Source of the DNA: Pseudomonas sp. ACM7 | GTDB taxonomy: Bacteria > Pseudomonadota > Gammaproteobacteria > Pseudomonadales > Pseudomonadaceae | DNA: 64,000 nucleotides | NCBI RefSeq assembly: GCF_004136015.1 | Contig: NZ_CP024866.1 | Span: 5,022,720-5,086,719 of the forward strand | Direction: 5' to 3' | Part shown: positions 8,934 through 16,918 of the stretch, one piece after another | How positions within the stretch are numbered: the first letter of the stretch is position 1 | How the letters are laid out: every line of letters begins with the position of its first letter | The notes under the pieces: generated by a model | Databases searched by the model: none | Told to the model about the DNA's origin: nothing | What the model saw: the letters and a program-made list of their open reading frames with translations, nothing else | Made by a program: the position numbers and the translations under genes

Positions 8934-9700
8934 GGACCAATCTGCTCAAGCAGAAGCTCAGAACAGGTGAGCCGGTCTACGGCCTGATCAGCTCGATTCC
9001 GTCACCTGCGGCCATCGAATTGATTGCCGAGGCCGGTTTCGATTTCGTGATCATCGATATGGAACACGTGCTGATCAATCCCGAGACCGTGGAGAACATG
9101 ATCCGCACCGCCGAGAGTTACGCGCTGACTCCGCTGGTGCGGGTGGCGGACCTCAACCCGAAAACCCTGCTGCGCCTGCTCGATGGCGGCGCCCAGGGCA
9201 TTGTCTTGCCGATGATCGAAGGCCCCGAGCCTTTGGCCGAAAGCATTCGAGCCTGCAAATACCACCCGCAGGGTACCCGCAGCCTGAATGCCGGTCGCCC
9301 CGGTGCCTTTGGCAAACACAGCCTGGCGGAGTACATCGCGCTGGCCAACGAGCAAATCATGGTCGTGGCGATGATCGAAAGTGCCGAAGGGGTGCGTCGG
9401 GCGGCGGAAATTGCCGCCGTGCCCGGCCTCGACATGATCCTCGAAGGGGCCGCCGACTTGTCGCAATCGATGGGCATGCCCTGGCAGATCGACCGGCCCG
9501 AGGTGCAGCAAGCGCTGCTCGCCAGTTGGCAGGCAGCCAGCGCCGCGGGCGTGCCGTATTGCGCGATTCCACGTCAGCCGGGCGACCACGAACGGTGGTT
9601 GAGCCGGGGCGTTAAAAGTTTTGTTTTGGGTGACGAGCGTGGCATCGCTTTTCGTGCCCTCCAGGCCAAATTGGCCGCCACTTCAGCAGAAGGAAAATAA
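8927..9700 (+). CDS. acsB: HpcH/HpaI aldolase / citrate-lyase-like AcsB
   Basis: 257-aa member of the HpcH/HpaI (2-oxo-3-deoxy acid) aldolase family. It has the DFVIIDMEH strand near residue 45, a VLPMIEGPEP segment, metal-ligand-type acidic residues and an AMIESAEGVRRA strand. These enzymes are metal-dependent class II aldolases that release pyruvate or a related oxoacid. AcsB is a constant member of achromobactin loci and is thought to supply or adjust the carboxylic-acid precursor (citrate or 2-oxoglutarate side). The exact reaction is unproven, so substrate is inference. It is translationally coupled to acsC (7-bp overlap) and followed after 4 bp by acsA. Confidence 0.85.
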   Translation: MLRTNLLKQKLRTGEPVYGLISSIPSPAAIELIAEAGFDFVIIDMEHVLINPETVENMIRTAESYALTPLVRVADLNPKTLLRLLDGGAQGIVLPMIEGPEPLAESIRACKYHPQGTRSLNAGRPGAFGKHSLAEYIALANEQIMVVAMIESAEGVRRAAEIAAVPGLDMILEGAADLSQSMGMPWQIDRPEVQQALLASWQAASAAGVPYCAIPRQPGDHERWLSRGVKSFVLGDERGIAFRALQAKLAATSAEGK

Positions 9701-9704
9701 TCGG

Positions 9705-11552
9705 ATGAACTTCACCACAATGGCCGCCGACAAGGTGATGCAGGATCTGGTCGATTGTTTGCTGGCCGAACATTTTTTCGGTACCGAGCCGCTGAATCTG
9801 GTGGCGCCGTCGTCATCGGCCGATCAGCCGTTTACCGGGTTGAGCGCCGGGCAACGGATCTGGGAATGGCCCACTGAGCCGCAGGGTTGCATCGTCATTG
9901 CCCTGCGACCCGGCATTACCCAGCAATGGGAGAAAGTACCGGGCACGCCGGTTTGGGCGCGACAGAATGACCAACTGACCGCGCTGTCACCCGAGGCCTT
10001 CACGACCCAGGTGTTGGCAGGGATGACCGATCGCTACCCGGACAATGAAAAAGGCTTCGCCCTGTTTCTGGATGTGCTGCGCACCAGCGTCCGGCAAACC
10101 GAGTTGTCCCTGGCCCATCGGGTCGACAGCGAACGCTTGCTGGAAAAAAGCAACGCGGACTTTTTCCTGGCGATGGAGCAGTGGGCTTCGCTGCGTGATC
10201 GTCCCTACCACCCGCTGGCCAAAGCCAAGCAGGGTTTGAGCGAAACGGAATATCAGCAGTATCAGGCGGAATTTGCCCGTCCGGTGGCGCTCAATTGGGT
10301 CGCGGTCGATCGCACGTTGCTGCAATGCGGCGACGGTGTGACGGACCTGGCGCAGAGTTATCCCGCTCAATACCTGTTGCCGCCGCTGTTGCAGGCCAAC
10401 TTGCAACAAGAGCTACAGCAGCGGGGCATTGCCCAGAGCCACATCGCGCTGCCGGTGCACCCGTGGCAGTTCGAGCACGTGCTTGAGGCGCAACTCGGCG
10501 ACGCTTTCGCCAAGGGTGACTGCCATCGCCTGGACTTCACCGACGGTGATTTTTTCGCCACCTCGTCGTTGCGCTCGATGACCCCGTGCTTCAACAGCGC
10601 CGATTACCTCAAGTTGCCGATGGCGATCTATTCGCTGGGTGCCTCGCGTTACCTGCCGGCGGTGAAAATGATCAACGGCGGCTTGAGCGAAGCGCTGCTG
10701 CGCCAGGCACTGGGCAAGGATGAAACGCTGCAACAATCCCTGTACCTGTGCGATGAAACCAAATGGTGGGCATTCATGCCGCCGGACGCGACACTGTTCG
10801 ACGAAGCACCACGGCATCTGTCGGCCATGGTTCGCGGCTATCCACCCAAGTTGCTGGAAGATCCGGACACCCGACTGGTGCCCATGGCTGCCCTCGGCAC
10901 GCCGTTGCCGGGCAGCAATCAGCACTTCTTCGATGACTGGATGGCCTACCGCGAACTGCCGACCAACGCTGCGTCGGTGATGACCCTGTTCCGCGAGCTG
11001 TGCCACAGTTTCTTCGATATCAACCTGCGGATGTTCCGCATCGGCATGCTGGGGGAAATTCACGGGCAGAACGCGGTGTTGGTGTGGAAGGCCGGTTACG
11101 CGCAGGGCTTGCTGTTGCGCGATCACGATTCGTTGCGCATCTTCGTGCCGTGGCTGGAACGCAACGGCCTGGCCGACCCGGCTTACCGGTTGAAGAAGGG
11201 GCACGCCAATACGCTGTACCACACTCGCCCTGAAGACCTGCTGTTCTGGTTGCAGACCCTGGGTATTCAGGTCAACTTCCGCGCCATCATCGATACGCTG
11301 GCTGAGGTCTACGCATTGCCGGCGACCCAGTTGTGGACGGCGATGGGCGAAGTGCTCAACGAGTTGATCGACACCATCGAGTTTGACGCCGAGGCGCGGA
11401 TCATGATCAAGCACCAGTTGTTCGAAGCGCCACATTGGCCGCAGAAATTGCTGCTCACCCCAATGATCGAACGCGCGGGTGGCCCTGGCAGCATGCCGTT
11501 TGGCAAAGGGCAGGTGGTCAATCCGTTTCACAGGCTCGATCGGAATGCCTGA
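9705..11552 (+). CDS. acsA: NIS synthetase AcsA (achromobactin)
   Basis: Third IucA/IucC-family synthetase, 615 aa. Family motifs are visible: HPWQFEHVLEAQL, SSLRSMTPCFNSADYLKLPM and GMLGEIHGQNAVLVW with the catalytic His. It completes the condensation steps that build achromobactin from citrate, diaminobutyrate, ethanolamine and 2-oxoglutarate units. The start ATG at 9705 has AAGGA about 10 bases upstream; an in-frame upstream extension lies inside acsB and is rejected. The 3' end overlaps cbrA by 8 bp, linking synthesis to uptake in one transcript. Confidence 0.92.
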   Translation: MNFTTMAADKVMQDLVDCLLAEHFFGTEPLNLVAPSSSADQPFTGLSAGQRIWEWPTEPQGCIVIALRPGITQQWEKVPGTPVWARQNDQLTALSPEAFTTQVLAGMTDRYPDNEKGFALFLDVLRTSVRQTELSLAHRVDSERLLEKSNADFFLAMEQWASLRDRPYHPLAKAKQGLSETEYQQYQAEFARPVALNWVAVDRTLLQCGDGVTDLAQSYPAQYLLPPLLQANLQQELQQRGIAQSHIALPVHPWQFEHVLEAQLGDAFAKGDCHRLDFTDGDFFATSSLRSMTPCFNSADYLKLPMAIYSLGASRYLPAVKMINGGLSEALLRQALGKDETLQQSLYLCDETKWWAFMPPDATLFDEAPRHLSAMVRGYPPKLLEDPDTRLVPMAALGTPLPGSNQHFFDDWMAYRELPTNAASVMTLFRELCHSFFDINLRMFRIGMLGEIHGQNAVLVWKAGYAQGLLLRDHDSLRIFVPWLERNGLADPAYRLKKGHANTLYHTRPEDLLFWLQTLGIQVNFRAIIDTLAEVYALPATQLWTAMGEVLNELIDTIEFDAEARIMIKHQLFEAPHWPQKLLLTPMIERAGGPGSMPFGKGQVVNPFHRLDRNA

Positions 11553-12465
11553 ACCGCGACGACATCCCTGCAGGCGCACGCTGTTGCGTCTGTCCCTGGG
11601 CGCGCTCGCCCTCAGGTTGTCCACGCCGGCGTGGGCCGAGGCCGACGCCGCGCCGTTGCGGGTGATCACCCTGTTTCAGGGCGCCACCGACAGCGCCGTG
11701 GTGTTGGGCGTGACACCGTGTGGCGTGGTTGATTCCTGGAGCGAAAAACCGACCTACCGCTATTTGCGCACGGCACTGGACCAGGTGCCCCATGTCGGGC
11801 TGGAGACTCAGCCCAGCCTTGAAGACATCGCGCTGCTCAAGCCGGACTTGATTGTTGCCTCGCGCTTTCGCCACAAACGCATTGCACCGTTACTCAAGCA
11901 GATCGCCCCGGTGCTGATGCTGGAGGAAGTGTTTGAATTCAAAAAGACCCTGGCGCTGATGGGGGCCGCTTTACACCAGCAACAAAGGGCCGACGAGATT
12001 CTGAACCGATGGCAGCAGCGCGTGGCACATCTGTGTGAGCAACTGCAGCAGACATTTGCCGGACGCTGGCCACCCACGGTGTCGATTCTGGATATCCGCG
12101 AAGACCACATCCGCAGTTACCTGCCAGCGAGTTTCCCGGGCTCGGTGCTCACCGAACTGGGATTCAACTGGAGCGACACCAGCCGGGAGGCGAGCGGGGT
12201 GTCGATCAAACTCACCAGCAAGGAAAGCCTTGCCGTGGTGAATGCCGACATCTTTTTTGTGTTCCTGCGCGCGCAGAACGCGGCGGTGCAGCGCAACTAC
12301 GAGAGTCTGGTGCAACACCCGCTGTGGAAGCAGATGCGTGCCCCGCAGCAAGGACAGGTGTGGCAGGTCGATGGCGTCGCGTGGAGTCTGTCGGGCGGGA
12401 TGTTGGGGGCGAACCTGATGCTCGACGACGTGGCCCGCGTGGCCGCCGCGCAGGTGGCCTCATGA
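11545..12465 (+). CDS. cbrA: Periplasmic ferric-achromobactin-binding protein CbrA
   Basis: 306-aa periplasmic binding protein of the FepB/BtuF-like class III family. It starts with a twin-arginine-like signal ([14 protein letters not shown] then AWA), followed by a two-lobed fold with the PDLIVASRF strand typical of iron-siderophore binders. It carries ferric achromobactin from the receptor to the CbrBC permease. The ATG at 11545 overlaps acsA by 8 bp, and the end overlaps cbrB in an ATGA junction. The Tat-like signal could equally be a Sec signal with basic residues. Confidence 0.9.
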   Translation: MPEPRRHPCRRTLLRLSLGALALRLSTPAWAEADAAPLRVITLFQGATDSAVVLGVTPCGVVDSWSEKPTYRYLRTALDQVPHVGLETQPSLEDIALLKPDLIVASRFRHKRIAPLLKQIAPVLMLEEVFEFKKTLALMGAALHQQQRADEILNRWQQRVAHLCEQLQQTFAGRWPPTVSILDIREDHIRSYLPASFPGSVLTELGFNWSDTSREASGVSIKLTSKESLAVVNADIFFVFLRAQNAAVQRNYESLVQHPLWKQMRAPQQGQVWQVDGVAWSLSGGMLGANLMLDDVARVAAAQVAS

Positions 12466-13451
12466 GCCCGGGAGTAAAACTGTGCAGCGCGGGTGTCGTG
12501 TTGCTGCTGTGCTGCGTGTTGAGCCTGGCGGTCGGTGCCACCTGGATTTCACTGCCACAGATTGCCGCGGCGTTTGTCCATCCCGACCTGTTGAGTGTCA
12601 GTCATGTACTGGTGACCACCACGCGCCTGTCGCGCACCCTGATGGCGATTTCCGTAGGCGCCAGTCTGGCGGTCGCGGGTGCCCTGATGCAGGCACTGAC
12701 CCGCAATCCGTTGGCGTCACCCGGACTGTTCGGGATCAATGCTGGTGCGACCTTTTTTATCATCCTGTTTTCCTCGATCTTCTCGCTGTCATCCCCGGAT
12801 GCCTGGTTATGGTCGGCGTTCATTGGCGCTGCCGTGGCGGGTTGTCTGGTGTGGCTGATCGGCAACATGGGGCAAGGCAGTCTCAGTCCACTGCGCATCG
12901 TGCTGGCGGGCGCGGCGATCGCCGCGTTGTTCTCCGCCTTCAGCCAGGCGCTGCTGGTGGTGAATCAGGATGGATTGGACACGGTGCTGTTCTGGCTGGC
13001 CGGCTCGTTGTCCGAACGCAACCTGTCGAGCGCCGCTCCCTTGTTGCTGACTGATGTGTTCGGGTTGTCGGGGGCGCTGTTGCTGGCCGGGCAGGTCAAC
13101 GTGCTGAACGCCGGGGAAGAGATTGCCACGGGGCTGGGGCAGCGAACCGGCCTGATCCGGCTGCTGATGAGCGTGCTGGTGATCTGTCTCGCGGGAAGCG
13201 CGGTGGCGTTGGCCGGCAGCATTGGTTTTATCGGTCTTTTGGTGCCGCACATGGTGCGCAAGGGGTTGTCCATCGACCATCGCTGGTTGCTGCCAGGTTG
13301 TGCGCTGCTTGGTGCGATTCTCCTGCTGTTGGCGGATACGTTGTCGCGGGTTTTGATCCTGCCTCAGGAGGTGCCGGTGGGGGTGATGACGGCGCTGTTC
13401 GGCGCACCATTTTTCATCATGTTGGCCCGGCGTGGAGGTCGTTATGGATAG
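12462..13451 (+). CDS. cbrB: FecCD-type permease CbrB
   Basis: 329-aa polytopic inner-membrane permease of the FecCD/BtuC family (about ten hydrophobic helices). It contains the [19 protein letters not shown] segment and the cytoplasmic [12 protein letters not shown] loop that contacts the ATPase. With CbrC it forms the channel for ferric achromobactin. The start overlaps cbrA by 4 bp (ATGA) and the end overlaps cbrC by 8 bp, so synthesis of the subunits is coupled. Confidence 0.92.
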   Translation: MSPGVKLCSAGVVLLLCCVLSLAVGATWISLPQIAAAFVHPDLLSVSHVLVTTTRLSRTLMAISVGASLAVAGALMQALTRNPLASPGLFGINAGATFFIILFSSIFSLSSPDAWLWSAFIGAAVAGCLVWLIGNMGQGSLSPLRIVLAGAAIAALFSAFSQALLVVNQDGLDTVLFWLAGSLSERNLSSAAPLLLTDVFGLSGALLLAGQVNVLNAGEEIATGLGQRTGLIRLLMSVLVICLAGSAVALAGSIGFIGLLVPHMVRKGLSIDHRWLLPGCALLGAILLLLADTLSRVLILPQEVPVGVMTALFGAPFFIMLARRGGRYG

Positions 13452-14475
13452 GGTGGTGACCTGGCGCCGAGGCGGGTATTCCCGGAGGGTCAACCTTTCC
13501 ACGTGGTTGCGGTTGGCGGCGGCGCTGTTGCTGACGGTGCTGGTGATGCTCGGCTCGTTGTCGCTGGGGAAAGTCATCCTCTCGCCCCTCGAGGTGATGC
13601 GAATCCTGTTTTCCAGTCAGGACGCCAGCCTGACGTTGATCGTCGAGCAACTGCGTTTTCCACGCATTGTGTTGGCGGCGCTGGTTGGCGCTGCGTTGTC
13701 GGTGTCCGGGTTGATCCTGCAAAGCATCATCCGCAACCCGCTGGCATCGCCGGACCTGCTCGGCATCACCAGCGGCGCCAGCGCCGCCGCCGTGCTTTAC
13801 CTGTCGTTCTTGTCCGCGACGCTGGGCCAACAGTTTCTGCCCCTGGCCGCAATGCTCGGTGCGGCTCTGGCAACATTGGCCATTTATCTGCTGGCCTGGA
13901 AGCAGGGGACCTCACCGCTGCGACTGGTGCTGATCGGCGTGGGCGTCTCGGCGATGTTGACGGCCGCGACCACCTTCATTCTGGTGTTCAGTCCGCTGAC
14001 CACCACTCTGTCGGCCTACGTTTGGCTGACCGGCAGCGTGTACGGCGCCAGTTGGCCTGAACCGTTGGCGCTTGCGAGCTGGTTGTTGGGCATTTGTCCG
14101 CTGCTGGTGCTGCTGGCCCGTCAGGTGATGGTGCAACAGTTGGATGAAAACCTGGCCCAGGGCATCGGCGTGCGCGTGCAATGGCTGCGGGCCGGTTTGC
14201 TGCTGGTGAGTGTGGCGTTGGCCGGTGCGGCCATTGCCTGGGGTGGGGCGATCGCGTTTGTCGGGCTGATTGCTCCGCATATTGCCAAACGCCTGGTGGC
14301 CCCTGGTTTCGCTGGGCAGGCCGTGATGGCGGCCCTGATTGGCGCAAATCTGGTGATGCTGGCGGACCTGGTCGGGCGCACGCTGTTCTTGCCCCTGGAT
14401 TTGCCGGCGGGGATCTTTGTCGCGGTGCTGGGCACACCCTTTTTTCTCTATTTACTGATTAAACAGCGTCATTAA
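13444..14475 (+). CDS. cbrC: FecCD-type permease CbrC
   Basis: 343-aa partner permease of CbrB, same family. The hallmark segments [19 protein letters not shown] and [15 protein letters not shown] are present, the second being the ATPase-coupling loop. The N-terminus before the first helix is basic (residues 8-15), in keeping with the positive-inside rule. The ATG at 13444 lies within the end of cbrB. It is followed after 12 bp by the ATPase gene. Confidence 0.92.
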   Translation: MDRVVTWRRGGYSRRVNLSTWLRLAAALLLTVLVMLGSLSLGKVILSPLEVMRILFSSQDASLTLIVEQLRFPRIVLAALVGAALSVSGLILQSIIRNPLASPDLLGITSGASAAAVLYLSFLSATLGQQFLPLAAMLGAALATLAIYLLAWKQGTSPLRLVLIGVGVSAMLTAATTFILVFSPLTTTLSAYVWLTGSVYGASWPEPLALASWLLGICPLLVLLARQVMVQQLDENLAQGIGVRVQWLRAGLLLVSVALAGAAIAWGGAIAFVGLIAPHIAKRLVAPGFAGQAVMAALIGANLVMLADLVGRTLFLPLDLPAGIFVAVLGTPFFLYLLIKQRH

Positions 14476-14487
14476 GGAATTCAACGT

Positions 14488-15279
14488 ATGACGTCGATTG
14501 CAAGTCGCGGCCTGACCCTGAGTTATCAGCGCCAGGTGATTATTGACGCGCTGGACATGCAACTGCCCAAGGGCAAGATCTCGGTGCTGATTGGCAGTAA
14601 TGGCTGCGGTAAAAGTACCTTGCTCAAATCCTTTGCCCGACTGCTGAAACCGCAGCAAGGCTCGGTGATTCTCAACGGCGTGGATATCCAGCAAAAATCC
14701 ACGGCGGCGGTGGCGCGTGAGTTGGCCATCCTGCCTCAGACACCGACGGCGCCGGAGGGTATTACCGTTCGCCAGCTCGTGGCCCTGGGCCGATACCCTT
14801 ATCAGAGCTGGATGCAGCAGTGGTCGGCCGAGGATGAAACCATGGTCAATCGCGCGCTGACGCAAACCAGTTTGCAGGCGCTGGCGGATCGGCCGGTGGA
14901 TGCCTTGTCCGGTGGGCAGCGCCAGCGTGCGTGGATCGCCATGACCCTGGCCCAGGACACCGGCATTGTGCTGCTGGACGAGCCGACGACCTTCCTCGAC
15001 CTGGCTCACCAGATTGAAGTGCTGGACCTGCTGCGCGACCTCAACCGGCTCGAAAACAAAACCATCATCATGGTGCTTCACGATCTCAACCTGGCCTGTC
15101 GTTATGCTGATCATATGGTTGCGGTGCATGAGCGTACGGCATTTGCCCAGGGCCGGCCTGAGGACGTCTTGACTCAGGCGCTGGTCAAAACCGTGTTCGA
15201 CCTCAACTGCAGGATTATTCCTGACCCGTTCTTTGGTACGCCGATGTGCATTCCGTTTGGTCGGGAATTGCCGCAATGA
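14488..15279 (+). CDS. cbrD: ABC ATPase CbrD for ferric achromobactin uptake
   Basis: 263-aa ATP-binding subunit of the FepC/FecE type. Walker A is GSNGCGKST (about residues 36-44), the signature is [13 protein letters not shown], Walker B is GIVLLDEPT and the switch His lies in VLHDLNLA. It powers the CbrBC permease. A good ribosome site (AAGGA) lies 8 bases before the ATG. The stop overlaps the next gene, a FhuF-like reductase, in an ATGA junction, so iron release after uptake is encoded immediately downstream. Confidence 0.93.
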   Translation: MTSIASRGLTLSYQRQVIIDALDMQLPKGKISVLIGSNGCGKSTLLKSFARLLKPQQGSVILNGVDIQQKSTAAVARELAILPQTPTAPEGITVRQLVALGRYPYQSWMQQWSAEDETMVNRALTQTSLQALADRPVDALSGGQRQRAWIAMTLAQDTGIVLLDEPTTFLDLAHQIEVLDLLRDLNRLENKTIIMVLHDLNLACRYADHMVAVHERTAFAQGRPEDVLTQALVKTVFDLNCRIIPDPFFGTPMCIPFGRELPQ

Positions 15280-16058
15280 GTCTGGCTCGCCACTTCACCG
15301 CGCAAGAGTGGAGCGTGTTGGGCGGTGGGTTGCGGTTGAAGGACTGCGCCGAGCGTGATCCATTACGCTCGCTGATGGCGCGTGACCTGTTGCAGGAAGA
15401 TGTGTGCGAGCGTTTGCTGGACGCATTGAGCCCGGTCATTGGCTCACCGTCGCGGGCGATCACCGCCTCGCTGCTGGGCAAGCGCCTGTCGTTCCTGGCC
15501 ACCGGCGCCTGTTTGTACGCCATGTCGGTGTACGACAAAGGACTGCTGCTGTCGCTGGACAATACGGTGATCGAGTACGGTCATGATGACGGACTGTGGA
15601 CGTCTTCAATGCCGCTGGCTCATTCCCTGCCGCTGACGTACGGGGCAGGTGAGCGCGAGGCCTGGCGGGAAACCTTGGTGCAGTCACTGTTTGCCGGGCT
15701 GTTGAAGCCGCTGTGGCAAACCTTCAACCGTGTGAGTGGCGTTTCACGGCGCATCTTGTGGGAAAACTCCGCAGTGCGCGTGTATTCGTTGTATGAAAAA
15801 CGCATGGCAAAAATCGACGAGCCGTCGGTACGCGAGCGCTATGAAGCCGACTTCAGGTGGTTGCTGACTCAGGCAGAACCTGCGCTGTTCGGCCTCGATT
15901 ACAACCCGCTGAGTCACTTCCGTCGTCCGCCGACGCTGCTCGACGAGGGGCAGCGCAGCATTCGCTTTCGGCGAACCTGCTGCTTCTATTACCTTGCTAC
16001 TGAGCCCGCTGAATATTGTTCGACCTGCCCACTGCTGCGTCCGGGGAAATGCCGATGA
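15276..16058 (+). CDS. FhuF-like siderophore-iron reductase
   Basis: 260-aa cytoplasmic protein ending in a [2Fe-2S] motif, CC at about residues 238-239 followed by CxxC eleven residues later (YCSTC), the C-terminal signature of the FhuF ferric-reductase family. The proposed role is to reduce Fe(III) bound to imported siderophore so that it is released. It is coupled to cbrD by a 4-bp ATGA overlap and to the next gene the same way, so it belongs to the achromobactin operon. The rest of the sequence is weakly conserved, as usual in this family; the substrate is inferred from context. Confidence 0.82.
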   Translation: MSLARHFTAQEWSVLGGGLRLKDCAERDPLRSLMARDLLQEDVCERLLDALSPVIGSPSRAITASLLGKRLSFLATGACLYAMSVYDKGLLLSLDNTVIEYGHDDGLWTSSMPLAHSLPLTYGAGEREAWRETLVQSLFAGLLKPLWQTFNRVSGVSRRILWENSAVRVYSLYEKRMAKIDEPSVRERYEADFRWLLTQAEPALFGLDYNPLSHFRRPPTLLDEGQRSIRFRRTCCFYYLATEPAEYCSTCPLLRPGKCR

Positions 16059-16681
16059 GTTATCAGATCAACCCTCGCCAGCAGCTCGTCGACCCGGAGT
16101 TGCTCAACGCCTACCGGTCGATCCCTTCGTCAACCATCGGCCACTTTTCCGATCGGGGTTTCCTGCGGGGGATCAAGCCGCTGTTCAACAACATCCGCAT
16201 GGTCGGCACTGTAGTCACCGTCAAAGTCTTCCCGCCGGATGGCAGCATTTTGCGTGAAGCGCTGTTGCTGAGTGAGCCGGGCGACGTGCTGGTGATCGAA
16301 TGTGTGGACGACGAGGAGTGTGGCTGTTGGGGCGAACTGCGCACCCTCGCCGGGCTGATCAAAGGGTTGGCCGGGGTGGTGGTGTCGGGTGCGGTCACGG
16401 ATGTCAGCGCATTACGTCGTCATGGGTTACCGATCTTTTGCCGGGACGTCAGCGCCTACACGACTCGCGGTATTGGCGCCCGTGGGGAGGTCAATCGGTC
16501 GATCAATGTGGGCGGGATTCAGGTGCAGCCGGGGGACCTGGCCATTGGTGATGATGACGGTGTCTACATCCTCGATGTCCGGCGTGCGGCCGAGCTGCTG
16601 TCTGAGTTACTGGCCAAAGAAGAAGCCGACGAACGGCGCCGCGCGGAATTCCTGCAGAGACTCGACGCCCGCCTGACCTGA
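16055..16681 (+). CDS. RraA-family protein / HMG-aldolase-like
   Basis: 208-aa RraA-like (formerly 'dimethylmenaquinone methyltransferase') protein. Members include 4-hydroxy-4-methyl-2-oxoglutarate aldolases and RNase E inhibitors. The core AGVVVSGAVTDVSALRR keeps the metal-ligand Asp, but the position just before it, usually Arg in the aldolases (GxxRD), is Thr. Classical HMG-aldolase chemistry is therefore doubtful. ATG 16055 is preceded by GGGGA and overlaps the FhuF-like gene (ATGA); ATG 16049 is an alternative. As last gene of the siderophore operon it could process an oxo-acid precursor or breakdown product; this is inference. Confidence 0.75.
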   Translation: MSYQINPRQQLVDPELLNAYRSIPSSTIGHFSDRGFLRGIKPLFNNIRMVGTVVTVKVFPPDGSILREALLLSEPGDVLVIECVDDEECGCWGELRTLAGLIKGLAGVVVSGAVTDVSALRRHGLPIFCRDVSAYTTRGIGARGEVNRSINVGGIQVQPGDLAIGDDDGVYILDVRRAAELLSELLAKEEADERRRAEFLQRLDARLT

Positions 16682-16760
16682 AACTGCGTCATCTGCTCAT
16701 CGATTTGTTGCAGCGCAAAGCGGCAATGCTTTGATTCTTCGGGCAGATTTTTGTAACGGG

Positions 16761-16790
16761 TTGTTTGCGGCAAGCGCAAAAAACTATAAA
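16761..16790 (+). promoter_or_regulatory. Possible sigma-70 promoter before the molybdenum hydroxylase operon
   Basis: TTGTTT (16761-16766) and TATAAA (16785-16790) are separated by 18 bp, about 130 bp upstream of the ATG at 16919. The match is moderate. The 237-bp gap between the RraA-like gene and this operon suggests a new transcription unit. A weak hairpin (CAAAGC/GCTTTG, 16716-16733) lies just upstream and might end the siderophore operon. Confidence 0.35.
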
Positions 16791-16918
16791 GTTAACCTTT
16801 CGGTCAGCTTTACACTGTCAACACAGCCCTTTGCTCCGTCGATAAGGGCTTCCGCAAGACTCGAGATTCCCAGAACATAACCAGAAGGGCGGACCCATAA
16901 CCGCCCAGAGGATGATCC

